Source: Uloborus plumipes (taxonomy: Eukaryota; Arthropoda; Arachnida; Araneae; Uloboridae). Taken from it: a stretch of DNA of 64,000 bases. Shown here one piece after another: positions 36,058-48,149 of the stretch (position 1 is the first letter of the stretch; each line of letters opens with the position of its first letter). The notes under the pieces were generated by a model. The model saw nothing but the letters and a program-made list of their open reading frames with translations. It had not been told where the DNA came from and did not search any database. The DNA lies in assembly GCA_038373865.1 (NCBI GenBank), contig JAXGGA010002930.1, positions 48,029 to 112,028 on the forward strand, read 5' to 3'. The translations under genes and the position numbers were made by a program.

Positions 36058-36361
36058 CAGTAACCTCCCCCTATCGGTAATCGGATTATCCGCCGGTCTT
36101 TTACACTTTAGGTTTCTTTTTTTACGGCAAAGAAATTAAAGTGCTATATTGGTCGTTTTTCGCTTTTCCAGATTTTTTTACATTTAATGTTGTCATTTCT
36201 GACTAAAATTTAAATGCAAGTGTTGTGTTATTGACTTATTTTTTAGCTATTGCTTACATTAATCTTGTTTTTTTTTTTTACCTATTGTCCGATTATCCGA
36301 GATATTCGCTTATCTGCGGTCACCGTACCACCCTATTCCGCGGAAAATCGGGAGTTTACTG
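36058..36361. mobile_element. Tigger/pogo-like MITE, copy 2
   Basis: CAGTAACCTCCCCCTATCGG to GGAAAATCGGGAGTTTACTG, TA at 36056-36057 and 36362-36363. 304 bp; interior matches 15368-15658 (for example TATTGGTCGTTTTT and GTGTTATTGACT). Confidence 0.9.
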
Positions 36362-36490
36362 TAAATTCATTCTACGCGTACACTGTAAAAAATGGATGTC
36401 GTTTTCACAGTATTATAAAGCTAATTTTATACTAACAAACTGTAACAATTGTCAATTTTACAGTAATAAACAGTAAAATTGTTTATTTTA

Positions 36491-38489
36491 CTCTGGGCAA
36501 TTCCACGGTAACTTTCGTTACATTTCGACCAACTCTTAGGCATTTAGCACCTCAGTACAGCCAAATATTGTTATGCAAACCTTGTATAAAAGCTTTCTAT
36601 GAAAATGACAGTCAAAAGCAAAACTAAAATGCAAAAATACTCGCTGCATTAAAATTTTACAAAATTTAGCAATCAAAAATAAGGCAGTAACTTACGTTAC
36701 ACAAAAAGGGAATGACATAATATGAAAATTGGTTCTAAGGCAAATTTCTGCCCTATTTCAGCTGTTTTCTTGTTTGAAGTATAATTTATTAGTTCCTTAT
36801 AATGCTTAGGATTTTATTTTCATAAATTTAAATATTTATTTCAAAAATTGAGGATTGAGGGGTTTTTCAAGTGGGTAACTTACGTTACAGTAACTTATGT
36901 TACGAAATTTACTTACAAGCATATCTTCATTACAAAAATTAATGAATGAAAATTACAGCTTAGTTCAGATCAAAACATTGGAAATTAACAATTATGAATG
37001 AAATTTATAGAAATTTAATACCAAATTCAATGACCAATCAAAAATATTACATAAGACTTGAAATGCATACTGATCGCTGTTATTAACAAGTTCAGATCGT
37101 TCAATTTTTCGAATCAGGTTTTCTCTCTTATAATAAATTTCATCTGTCGTTTCTGGCCATTTATAATAGGTTCCAACAGCAGCCATTACTTTTACTTTAA
37201 ACTCGTTTTCTTTAATAATCGTCACAACTCAAGGATACAATGTATTTTCGTACTGCATCACACACCAGTCACCGGTTTTTATCTTTATTTTTTTCTTCTT
37301 GTTCCTTGAAATACTTAACTAAACGAAACCCCACAGTTTGTCCATTTCTAGTTCTTAAATGGTGATTGTCAATGTGTGTATCTTCAGAAAATAGTTTTGA
37401 TAAATTTTGCTTTTTCTAACACATTTTAATACCATCAAGAGTGACTTATTTATAAATCCGCAATATCTACATGACTTTTCTCATACCCCTTTTACAACGC
37501 ATATTTTCAGCAGAGTTCAATGCATTTTAATTCAGAATAAAATATATTTCACCTGTAAGAGATAAAATATTTTTATATTTGCTTTTTACAAAACATATTT
37601 TTCAACTTTAAAGCAAAACAGAAGTCATTTTTGAATAATTTCTAGTAAAATACCTCCTAAATATTCTAATACAGTGATATTGTTTAGAGAGAATATCTCA
37701 AAAGCCAAAAAGACACATGTAATTTATAATAGAGGTGTATTGTAATCTTATTAACAAATAGAGACATTTTAAGAAACATGATTAGTTTAAATTAAGTAAA
37801 TACAGTACATTTAAAGGAATTCTTGAATAAATTGCTTCTATTAACCACATAGGTTTATTTCACAATTTACTTTCTTTATAAATACAAGTATTTAAGTCTT
37901 ACTTAGGTAACTTACATTACCTGCATATTTCGGTAACTTACGTTACACGTTTTGCTTGTAGCACAAAAAAATGAAATAAACAATATTTAAAAAAAAAATT
38001 TAACTATTTGCTTAATACACACTTAAAAGATATAAAATATAGCATTGTTCACATTGCGTTGCCCTTTCTTTATGCACATCATGAACTTTAACATGTTTTT
38101 GGTAACTTACGTTACGTGGAACAGTGCATTTTTGAGGTTTACATAAATCACTTAATTTATGTGAAAACATTCGCTTTGGCAATTCACAATATTGAATTAA
38201 AGTGATATCACAATATTGAATTAAAATCAATATTCTTCCTTTAAAATAGTTATCTAAAGAAAAAAATTGAAACTTACCAGCTTTGAAAGATTGAGCATTT
38301 GCTTTACCAAATGTTAAAATTTCCAACTTCAAAGTGCTGCCAAAACTAAAAATACTACATTCTTGACAAAAAATTAGTATAAATAATAAACTTCTAACAT
38401 TTTTAAACCAAAAAATATGCAAAACAGACGCATTGCTGTAATTTGATTTTTCCAACGCTTTTCCACACTTGCATGGAATCGCCCTCTGA
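36491..38489 (-). mobile_element. P4: iteron element with GTAACTTACGTTAC motif
   Basis: Inverted ends GGGCAATTCCACGG (from 36495) and complement of right end GGGCGATTCCATGC (to 38484). Target duplication ambiguous: TCT next to the GGGC ends, or TA if the TIR is a few bases longer. About 2.0 kb. Seven copies of the near-palindrome GTAACTTACGTTAC at 36508, 36687, 36875, 36890, 37907, 37933 and 38102 (some with one change). It carries a transposase C-terminal relic on the minus strand. Confidence 0.75.
36992..37275 (-). pseudogene. Pogo-like transposase C-terminal domain relic in P4
   Basis: The minus-strand translation reads DWCVMQYENTLYP, one in-frame stop, VVTIIKENEFKVKVMAAVG, then YYKWPETTDEIYYKRENLIR and KIERSELVNNSDQYAF. 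The pattern GDW-V-x-Y...KVxVM...G-x-x-xKWP-x-x-D-x-I-xY...I-x-x-I is one I associate with the C-terminal domain of many animal pogo/jerky-like transposases. A longer open frame further upstream (38012-38455 minus, 147 codons) may be the remainder, but it is crossed by an iteron and I cannot match it to a DDE domain. Confidence 0.6.
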
Positions 38490-38803
38490 TAAATTGTAAA
38501 ATTGCTGCTTTACAGTAATCAATTGTAAGATTGCTAATTTTACAGTTTATTACTGTGCATTTTACAGCTTTAAACTGGAACCTCTGCTGCCAGTATTATA
38601 CTGTTGTTTATACAGTATAATGCAGCTTATTTTGTGATCATAAACTGTTAAATTGTCTTAATATATTGCAAAATTGCTGCTTTACAGTAATAAACTGTAA
38701 AACTACCAGTTTTACTGTTTATTACTGTGCATTTTACAGTATTAAACTGGAACTTCTACTGTCAGTATTATACTGTAAAAACAACGGTTTAGTTTCTGCA
38801 GTG

Positions 38804-39597
38804 TAGATTTTAAATACATCTCGATTACCTTATTCACACCGAAAATCTCACACACCGCTGTCCTACGAGAATAGATGCTAAACTAAATACTTTTGTAGTC
38901 TATTTAAAATAAGCTTCATCGGAACAATGCTTTAAAAATATTATTCTTTGTCCCAGCAGTCTTCGAGAATCTGATTTTTCGCATTGCAGACAAGTAAAAG
39001 CAAGAAAATTAAATTTAACTATATTAAAAATGAAGACTTTCTTTGAAATCTAAGTGCACTCTAGTGTCAAACTAGAGAACTCTATACGAAATCAATTATG
39101 CATTTTATCCAAAGCACGTGACTTACATTAGTTCCGGTTCATTAACTATTCATTTGGAATTCGGAAACGTTATTAATATTCAAGAAACTTATGCCGTGGA
39201 CGTGCATTTCAACACCACCCATGAATCTGTGAATCAGTATTAAAGCAATGAAGGCTCTTTTTTCTGTGCTCACTGACTTTTTTTTTATTCGCAACTTCTG
39301 TTGATTTTACGAATTGCGAATAACTTATGAAGGTTTTAAGAACGGAAAATGGATATTTTTGTACTTGATAATTGAATGTTATCACTTTTAACCATGCAAG
39401 GCAGTAAAAATACTAGCTAATACATGAAAGGAAATTTACACGTCTTATTTTATAAAATTAGTCTGCAGAATCTTGATACAAGAAGAATGTTATGTATCAT
39501 CTGTCTCAATTACAAAAAGTCGATTGTGTGTTGAAAATTAGGTGACTGATATAGCATGTGTATGTGTGTTTGTATGTATGTGTGTGTGCGGTCACTG
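38804..39597. other. Unassigned AT-rich DNA with TG-rich patch
   Basis: A short imperfect (TG)n/(TGTA)n stretch at 39556-39589. No gene recognised. Confidence 0.4.
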
Positions 39598-39833
39598 CCC
39601 AATGATCTGAAACCAATTCTTTGCAATGGCAAGAAGCTCCACCATTTTGGAAGTGTGTACTGATTGATATTCATAAACGTTGGTAATTTCTTTTAGCATA
39701 TCAATCAATGGAACTGTTTATCTCGATGTGCCAAAAGCGAAGTTACCAACGTTTCTGAATATCAACCAGTATACACCCATCCAACATAATGGAGCATCTC
39801 GCCATTGCAAAGAAGGGATTTCAAATTCTTGGG
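39598..39833. mobile_element. Palindromic MITE with ~95 bp arms
   Basis: The left arm (39598-39700) contains TTCTTTGCAATGGCAAGAAG and GATATTCATAAACGTTGGTA. The right arm (about 39740-39833) contains their complements, TACCAACGTTTCTGAATATC and CTCGCCATTGCAAAGAA. CCCAA at the left edge mirrors TTGGG at the right. Loop about 40 bp. No clear target duplication. Confidence 0.75.
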
Positions 39834-41495
39834 TTTCCTGAAATTCTACGGATCTAAATCCAGTCGAGAACTGTTGAGTAATTCAGCGCAAAGTTGCTGA
39901 GCGTAACCCCACTTCAATTTAAACTTAAGAGAAACTATACAACAACCGTGGATTACAGAAATTAAAAAAGATTAGTGTAAAAAAAGTATGTATTTCCGTG
40001 CCTGATCGTATCCAAACTGTATTGGGAAAAAAAGGTTTCTACGTCAAATATTGAAACCTTTTTCAATTATGTATGTATACAGTGCTTATAGAACTACATA
40101 AATAAAATGAAATTACTAATGTCCACACAATGAATACTTGACTATATGCAATTATTCTTATGCACTCATTAACATTGCAGTTTTTGTGATGAGTCATCTA
40201 TTCTGGCCAGTACTGTATATGTGTGTTATATCTATATGTTCCAAGAAGTCAAAATGACTACTTGAGAAATTTAGTGCTAAAAATTTTACGTAGCACTTGA
40301 AGTAGTTATAAAATAATGTATTATGCATGAACTTCAAGGGTACAGTATCCTATAAGCACTATATGTAAATTTCCAAACTTATATTTATCATGTAAATTTT
40401 CAAATTCATTCTGTTACTTTATTATAAACTTAGAAACGGCGAAGATTTATGGCTGACGCTCAGAGTAAATTTTTAATCTAAAAGTAAATATATGTCATTT
40501 CCTTTGGGCGCAATACGCGGAAGGGTTGAATCAGCAAATGCAATGTTTAAATACTACGAGCGGTTATAATTGGACGCATAGCTTTGTACTAATCAGTTGT
40601 CTTCTCCAAACACAATTCCTTTGGGCGGAACTGCATGGTTGAGACAATTTACAGCTGTCACTATAGTTCCAAGCTTGATCAACTGTACAGTATAATTATT
40701 GCGTTTAAGATTGTATTTTGTATTTAGTACGATGATGTGTTAGTCACTTTTCAAAAAGAGTTTTACATCTAATTGAAATGTTGCGTCTTGTAGTATTATA
40801 AAAGATATAATTCTCTGGTTTCCATTATTTGAACTCTAATTGTTCGACTTTTCTTAGCATCCAAAAATCCCATAACATCTTATTTTTCGACAAACGTCAC
40901 GAATTCAGCCCACATAGGCGAAACAAAAAAAAAAAAGAAAAACATCAAAAATTTTAATAGTTTGATTAAAATTTTAAAATGAAAATGCAAAAGATCCGAA
41001 AGTTGATTTTGTTGAAAATTGTACTGCATTTAAATTAAGCGATGCTGCAAAAATCTATAAAAACCAACTATCAAGCTACCCTATTATGAATGATGCGCTA
41101 TAAATAAAACTATGTACAGATACTTTTTGTAGATAACAAGCTACAATCTTAAAGCTTATAATTTAAAAAGAGTTCGTACTATATATATATATATATTTTA
41201 ATATCATAATATAATTTCCTAAAATAAAAAAATATAGGACTTTAGAATATCTTTTATATTAACCTCTACTTGGAAACTATTTAAAAAAATAGCTTCATGC
41301 TCTCTCAACATCTTTGCAAATTGACATCCAAATAGAACCGTATGTTATTTTATAAATACTTATTTTAACACCAAATTACATCAAAGAGAGTATTATTTTT
41401 TGAAGCTATACTATGAACTATTTTCTAAATATTCCTAAGTGGCAGTAAGCTTAAATCCAGTCCTAGTATCTTCGGCTACAAAAGAATATTTCCTA
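39834..41495. other. Unassigned AT-rich DNA
   Basis: A short (AT)n at 41180-41196. No gene recognised. Confidence 0.4.
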
Positions 41496-42333
41496 CATTG
41501 TAAAAAATTAACCCATTGATGCCTAGCGTCCTTTTTTAGGACGGTCCAAAAAAGGGTCTGAATTTCCTCAAAATGAACATTTCAAACAAATAATAGTGTT
41601 CAATTAGTACCTTGGTATTCTTTCAATTCGTTATTAAGAGATTGCGGCACATAACCATTGTAAAGTTTGTTCTGTAGCAGTTTTAGTATGATCTTTATCA
41701 AAAATTAACATCGTTCACAATCTCAAGAAAAAAAGCTAAGCTTTCAAAGTTATTCCCAGCTTCCCAGTTTATGTTAACTGCTGATTTTGTTTCTTCATAT
41801 GAAATGTCTTTTTAAATATTATATTGTAGGCAGAAAAAAATTTTAGTATAAAAAGTATGTACCCTCTGGGGTCTATCGTAACTTTTGAGGGACGATTTTT
41901 CTTTCCTTAACAAAACAATTATTTTTACATAATATTTTTTTTATTATTTTTCCTGTCCATTAAACACCGTTTGTAACCAGTATACAAAATATCTTTGGAA
42001 AAAAAAAGTCAGGCATTAATGGGTTAATGTTGTTTTTACAGTATAATACAGCTAATTTTACAGTAATAAACTAAAAATTGCTAATTTTTACAGTTTATTA
42101 CTGTGCAATTTGCAGTTTTAAACTGGAACCTCTGCTGCCAGTATTGTACTGCTGTTTTTACATTATAATACAGCTAAACTTTACGGCAATAAACTGTAAA
42201 TTCTTTATTTTTACAGTCAGAAACTGTAAATTTGCTAGTTTTACAGTTTATTACTGTGCATTTTGCAGTTTTAAATTGGGACCTCGGATGCCATTATTAT
42301 ACTGTAAAGACAACAGTTCATTTTTTTACAGTG
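41496..42333 (+). mobile_element. CACTG-type MITE, copy 13, interrupted
   Basis: CATTGTAAAAAA at 41496, then the piggyBac-like MITE, then TGTTGTTTTTACAG onward to TTTTTTTACAGTG; TA on both outer flanks. Removing the insert plus one TTAA gives TTGTAAAAAATTAATGTTGT, the family's left end. Confidence 0.92.
41512..42023 (+). mobile_element. piggyBac-like TTAA MITE, copy 3
   Basis: CCCATTGATGCCTAGCGTCC to GTCAGGCATTAATGGG; TTAA at 41508-41511 and 42024-42027. 512 bp, inserted 12 bp inside the left TIR of a CACTG MITE. Confidence 0.95.
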
Positions 42334-43004
42334 TACCTGACTTACTAAAAGCGTTTATTCCGCCCTAAAATATATACAAACAAATAAACTTCAAAAAATA
42401 TGTTTCATAAACCAATTTATTGCGCACAAAATCAGTGCGAAATTTTTAACTGTGAAATAACCTGGAGAACTAAAGTATTGATTGTTCAGAAAATAACTTT
42501 CAAAAACAAATTGCTTCATCATAATTATGGCTTTATTTAGCAATCAAGCTTAGATTTCAAAAGGAGATTCCGTTAAATGTGATCTTAAAATTTCTCCTCT
42601 TAATTAAAATCAAAAGTTAATTAGCAGAGCAACAGGAAGCATTGTTGCGCAAACCATTTACAGTATTATTGCGTAAATATTTCTTTATCGGAAGTCAGCT
42701 ATTTTAATAAATACAATCTAGTTACCAAACCTTCCACGCTTACGGTAAGCTTTGTTTCAGTACCTTAAAGCATATTTGAGCAATTTAATAATTTGTAGTA
42801 AATTTTAACCTAACATTTTTACATCTGAGTTTCGAAAAAAAAATCTAGAGTATTTATATTTACCTAACTTTTCTTAAGAAATTTTTTCTTATAAATTTTA
42901 ATATTTGTTAACTTTATTTTCCGTTTAGAAATTAATAGAAAGTCCCAACTTCATAAATTACATGCGCTAACACAGGCCTCTGATAAAAAAAATACGAGAA
43001 GAAA
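42334..43004. other. Unassigned AT-rich DNA
   Basis: No feature recognised. Confidence 0.4.
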
Positions 43005-43350
43005 AACAGTTGATTCTAATGTATTTTTTGGTGCTGATTTCGGAAAAAAAATAGCGAAAACATTTCATCAGTTCAGGATTTTTTGTAAAATTTATTTCTA
43101 TTTTTCAAAAATTTCGCTACAAAAACATTATTTCGACCGATTTCGCATACAGTCTCTGGCAACAGTGCTTTTTTGCACACACACTGCCTTGTTGCCAGAG
43201 ACTGCATGTAAAATTGGTCGAAATAATTCTTTTTGAAGCAAAATTATAGAAAAATAGATATCAATTTTATAAAAAAAAACCTGGTGTGATAGAAAAAAAT
43301 GAAGGTCATTTTCAAAATCAGGAGAATAAATAACTTAAGAATCAGCTAAA
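43005..43350. mobile_element. Long imperfect palindrome, probable foldback MITE
   Basis: Arms meet near 43176. Best-matched parts are CAGTCTCTGGCAACA (43151) against TGTTGCCAGAGACTG (43191) and ATTATTTCGACC (43128) against GGTCGAAATAAT (43216). Pairing continues with decay out to CAGTTGATTC (left) and GAATCAGCT (right). Ends and target duplication are not resolved. Confidence 0.6.
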
Positions 43351-45765
43351 ACTACTTTTGTATCTTTCTAAAAGTTTAATTTCGCAGGGTTGTGCGAATA
43401 TAACGACAATTAACGAACATGGAAGCAGAGCTTTAATATTTATATGAATTCTACGGCCCTCACGCTTGTAAATGCTCGCCATTGAAGTATTGCAAATATT
43501 AATTGCTGTTTCGTATTTGAAAGTGATTTTAATAACATCCGTTGGTAATCATTTAGAGTTTTAATTACAAGTATGGAAGTACTTCAGAACAATTAACTTC
43601 GACGAAACTGTTCAATTATCTACACTTGCGCTTTTAATACGAACATGTTCTTTCGTGTTTTTAATAAGTGGTGCTTCATTTTACAAATAACGCTCCTAGG
43701 GATCAATGAGAAACTATCCACAAATGCGGCATCCAAAATACTTTGATTATTTGTTGAATATGTTATTTTAGATTAGTTTAATTATGTACGATTTTTTTTA
43801 TTTCCAGAGAAAATGATGAATTTCGGAGAAAATGACAGATTATCAGAAGTTATAACTTTCAATTTGATTATTTACAAAAGGCATTCCATAAAAACTGAGA
43901 GTTATTTTTTTACGTAGTGGCAACACCGCGAAACTAAAATTAGAAGTGCAGGCGATTTTTTTTAAACTCTGTACGTTTATGCAAAATTAGCTGCGTGGCT
44001 CAGCATTGTACGGGCTATGTTAAAAACGAAAGCGATGTCGAGTGGCGTATCCGCTCTCGGTAGAGCAACAAACTCGCTGCCACGGCGGCTCGTTATTGCC
44101 AGCGCCCTCTACACACAGTTGCAAAAACAATACTTTTAGAGAAACAATACTTCCGCTCGTGCTTTTCAATTATTATTATTTTTAAACTATAATAATAACC
44201 CCTCTCCTTTTGCGTAATGTTGTATGGCCTAAAGCCTTCCTGATTAAATGGACTATTCAACACAAAAAGAATTTTTCAATTCGAATCAGTAGTTCCTAAG
44301 ATTAGCGCATTCAAACAAACAAAAAAACTCTTCAGCTTTATAATATTAGTATAGACTCTAAACTAAGCAGACGATTTTATTTTCCTTGCTCCGTGCTTGT
44401 TTAAAGAACAGTTTTATTTGTTTTACAGAAATGGCAGTATCAGTTTCTTGTCTTCCTTTTTTTACAGTATCTTAATTGTCCTATCACTTAAAGCTTTAAA
44501 TACCTTTGTGGTAGGAACAAATCTGAGGACAAAAGTTTTACGTTTCTATCTTCGTTATGAACTATTCCAATTCTTTCCAAGAGCTGTTTTTCACAAGCAA
44601 AAATTCAGCTTGCTTGTTTTTGACATAAGTCATAATGTAAAGTGTAAATTCAAGTTTAGCAGATAATTATATCCATCTTCCATTTTTTTACCATCCATAA
44701 CTTATAAATTTCATCTAACTAAACAAAAACCTTGAACTTCTTGAGTTTGAAATCCGATATTTTTCCCTCAAACAAATGCTTAACGCTTAAAAGTTTTAAA
44801 TCTTACCATTTTTCTTGAAGTCCTAGTTAAACGCTTTAATCAGTTTGAAAAATTAATGCAGTGTGAAAAATTTTAGCAAAATGAAAAAAAAAGTTGTTAA
44901 TCTATAACTACTAACGGAATCAATTACTATAATTGCATAATGCAACGGAGAAGAAGTACGATATAATATCCTTCTTTATCACGGGATTCTTTTACACATA
45001 ATTAACTCTCACCTGATAGAATGAGAGAAGATATAATCTTTTTTTTTAAGTACTGATAAAACATGCTATTAATTAATTTTTCTCTTCTTTTCCCCATGAT
45101 ATCAGCTTTTCTGGAGACTTTTACTTTTTCTGATTTAAAAAAAGAAAAAAAATCGTACTTAATGAGTCAAATAGTGATTATTTAAAAGATTTATTTTATC
45201 TTGTGCTTTTATCATAGATCATTTAACTAATAGCAAGGAAAACTTAGTATACACGTGGGGGTGCTGAAAAGTCCTTGGCTTTGGCCCCTTCTAGTTAAAA
45301 ATTGAAAAATTGTTTGTTACCATTAGAAAGCTAGTATGTAAATCTTGTAATATTATTGTAAAAATGCAAGTTGTTTCCCACTCTATTAGCTATTTTAAAT
45401 TTTAGGTGGAAAATAACATGGCATAGGTTCAAGCAAGTTTCACGACTGCAGTTGAGGAGCATTATGACGTTTTGCTTCTCCAAAGAAAGAACAGTCCTGT
45501 TCTCACTTAGTGTCTGTGACATTTTAGTGTGAATGTCCTTTGCGGACTTTTTTGCAATTAGAAGTATGCATCTAGGACGAACTTTTGCGAAAATAAAGTT
45601 CTTGCAAGTTAAACCGGAACACCTTATATCTTCTAAAAAAAATATTTCTTTATCCTGATGTCTTTACCACGCCATAACTTTCTCATTTCTTTATCAAATT
45701 CCATGATTTACCTCTCCTTTCAAAGCTTGTCGTGCCGGCTGTTGCAGAAAAAAAGATCCACTCTC
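43351..45765. other. Unassigned DNA including a GC-richer patch
   Basis: About 43985-44115 is GC-richer and includes GTGGCTCAGCATTG, a CCGCTCTCGGTAGAGCAAC hairpin-like string and GCCAGCGCCCTCTAC; it could be a degraded SINE or MITE but I cannot match it. The 89-codon frame at 44397-44666 has no recognisable domain. The rest is AT-rich and featureless. Confidence 0.35.
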
Positions 45766-45769
45766 TTAA

Positions 45770-46485
45770 GGCGACAAGGGACTATCATTTTTTTTCTTTA
45801 GCAATTTTCAATGAATTTCTTTGAAATTTGCAGCATAGCTATATGTTGCTAACACTAACACATATAAAAATTTTCATTGAAATATTTTAAAATTATTTTT
45901 TTTTTTTCAATTTAAAATTTGAATTTTAACACTTTTTCTATATTAACCCTCGCGCCTGAAATTTCATCAAAATGACAAAATACAAGCAAAATGTGCAACA
46001 TAAAACACCAGAAAATAAAATTGTGGGAGTACTTTTTCTATATACTGTGGTAAAAATTAAAGAAAAAAGAGAAAACTAAAATCTACATTTTTTTTTTTTT
46101 GCAAAAGATATCCATATTTCAATAAAACATAGCAAATATATTCGACACAGCTAATAAAATAGAAAATTCCTTCCCAACAAAATGGTAACAAACTTCTTAA
46201 GTACATGGCAAAAATTTTTTTAGAAAATTTAAATAATAATTTTTTTACACTGGAGCAGTATGAAATTTGTAACACGCGTAAAATTATGTTTTGAGAAAAT
46301 CAACATTTACTGTTGTATATTTCATTATTAAATTAGTTTTTAATACAAATTTACCACAAATAAGGTAAAGCTATTTATGTACAATAGCAATAACATGTAT
46401 TTCAATCATATAGTTTTTAGAAATATCATCAAAGAAAAACCGATTTTTTGACCATTTTTTGCTCATCTGAAAGTCCCTTCTCACC
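45770..46485. mobile_element. TTAA-flanked element, second family
   Basis: TTAA at 45766-45769 and 46486-46489. Ends GGCGACAAGGGACTATCATT and complement of right end GGTGAGAAGGGACTTTCAGA. 716 bp, no coding capacity. The TTAAGG...GACT layout recalls the foldback MITE at 870-1635, but arms and interior differ. Confidence 0.7.
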
Positions 46486-46489
46486 TTAA

Positions 46490-46685
46490 AAATAGTTTTG
46501 GCGTAGGAAAACTATTTTTCTATTTTCTCATTGCTTCAAGGAATAAGCATCTAACAACAAAGATGCAGTGGTGTGGTTGGATACAGCGCTGCGTTAAGAA
46601 CGTGAATATCGCAGTCGCTATGGATTTTGTCGCTTTTGACTGACTTTTTTTTAACCGGGCTCATTTTCATCCGAATTTCCAAGAA
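46490..46685. other. Short unassigned spacer
   Basis: No feature recognised. Confidence 0.4.
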
Positions 46686-47198
46686 TAGGGCAGACCGGGG
46701 CTATTTGGCATAAGGGGTACGTTGGCATTGTGCCTTCATTTTCTAGTACACAGGGCCTACAGCTCTGCCGTCGTGATGAGACATACTCGGCAACCTGCTG
46801 CGTCATCCACAACAGTTTTAGTGTCTTGCTAGCGTGCGTTCGAAGAATATGAATTTTTTTGTATTTTTCTTTCTGGTGAGTAAATTTTTTCTCCGATTTG
46901 CTTTTCTTTTCTCAGTAACCTTAGAATTTTTGTTCAAGTACTCCAAGTTTATAGAGGATACAGTGACTAATAGCCTATGGATTGATGCAGTTACTGCACT
47001 CCCAGTCGTTTATTTTGGGCCAGGGCCGCCCTGTTTTCCAGAAAATGCCTTTGGGGCTAGTTGGCAGCGTCAGCTTCGGGTATCTTGGCATAGACCAGCG
47101 ATCTATGCCAACTTACCCCACCATGATGTTGGCGTGACATCGCACGGTTATAGATACCTACACAGACCTACCTGCTGTCCTTTCTACTAGTTCGGATA

Positions 47199-48003
47199 AT
47201 GCTGGTGTTGAAAGTGTTCCTACTACTTGTTAGGGGTAGCACCAGTGTTAAAAATTTCCCTAGTGCTAGCGTTGAAAGGAGTGAACCTTCAATCCCCACT
47301 AGTGCAACCCGCTCCTCCGAAACATGTCGCCTTGTGACCCCTGAAGACATTCAGCCTTTTCCAAAAGCAGGGCCACAAAAACGAACAACCAGAGGGAAAA
47401 AAAGGAGGCACTGTACAATCGGAACCGACACTCCAGTCGAAAATTAACTGGCAAAGAAAAAGCTGAGAAAATAAAATAAAAACACTTTACGTTAAAGGGA
47501 CAAAGAACGAAAACAAAAACCATGACAACGAAATCAAAGAATATTGCAAAGAAACGTTTAAAGAAGGAAGATATTAGTAGCCCTGAGACCGATCAGCCTT
47601 TCTCTGATGCTATACCGTATGCTGATAGTAAGGATAGCTATGATTTCTGGTTTCCTCAGTACAATGATGAGAATAGAGATGAGACATTTCTACTGGATCT
47701 GGTCTGCCCCAACCATCCTACATAGCCCCCCCCCCCCACACACACAGCATTAAATACTGCTGTTGGAGCTGCTTAGGTGAGTATGGGGTAGTGAAGTATG
47801 GTGCCCGCAAAAAAAATATCCGGGGAAAATACTTAAAAGTCGATAACGAGGACTTTTCAGTCTCCACTATGGTGAAAACTACAAAGTATGGGAAGGGACC
47901 AGAGCCACCCGACGCAATCTGGTACCCCAACAACAAAGTTTTGGGGCAGGTTACCTCTCCATTCAAGAACCCATCTTTTGCAGTTGACATGAAACATTTG
48001 TAA
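47199..48003 (+). pseudogene. Pogo-like transposase C-terminal relic in P2
   Basis: Three plus-strand blocks in different frames. Block 1 (47199-47447): VTPEDIQPFPKAGPQKRTTR, then GKKRRHCTIGTDTPVEN, the proline/basic linker that follows the DDE domain in pogo/jerky-like transposases. Block 2 (about 47600-47725): acidic linker. Near 47755-47775 a Cys cluster KYCCWSCLG may be the remnant of the PHD-like finger. Block 3 (47791-48003): MVKTTKYGKGPEPPDAIWYP, then NKVLGQVTSPF, matching the WP-x-x-D-x-I-WY domain also seen in P4 and P6. The helix-turn-helix and DDE domains are absent, so this is an internally deleted copy. Some segments overlap iterons (47053-47120 lies just upstream). Confidence 0.65.
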
Positions 48004-48149
48004 CCTACCCAAAATGCGTATAAATGTTTTTTAAAACTTTGTTTTGACATATTACCTTATAATCTATTTAAATAAATATTTAAAAATAAAAAATGTTATA
48101 TTGCTGCAAATTTATCATTTCAAACAATGTTATGCCAACATACCCCGAT

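Larger units (their letters stand above)
36381..38803 (+). mobile_element. CACTG-type MITE, copy 12, interrupted by P4
   Basis: Left part 36381-36490 (CACTGTAAAAAATGGATGTC) and right part about 38490-38803 (ends TTTCTGCAGTG), flanked by TA on both outer sides. The outer halves together make one normal-sized member; P4 occupies the middle. Confidence 0.88.

Noticed and set aside
38012..38455. 147-codon minus-strand frame in P4 as an independent gene
   Set aside because: It lies within the transposon boundaries and is crossed by an iteron. It may be transposon coding remnant, but I see no domain.
42078..42368. 96-codon plus-strand frame with repeated CSFKLEP-like strings
   Set aside because: The peptide repeats come from the palindromic modules of the CACTG MITE; similar peptides arise at 18771-18962 and 14914-15135.
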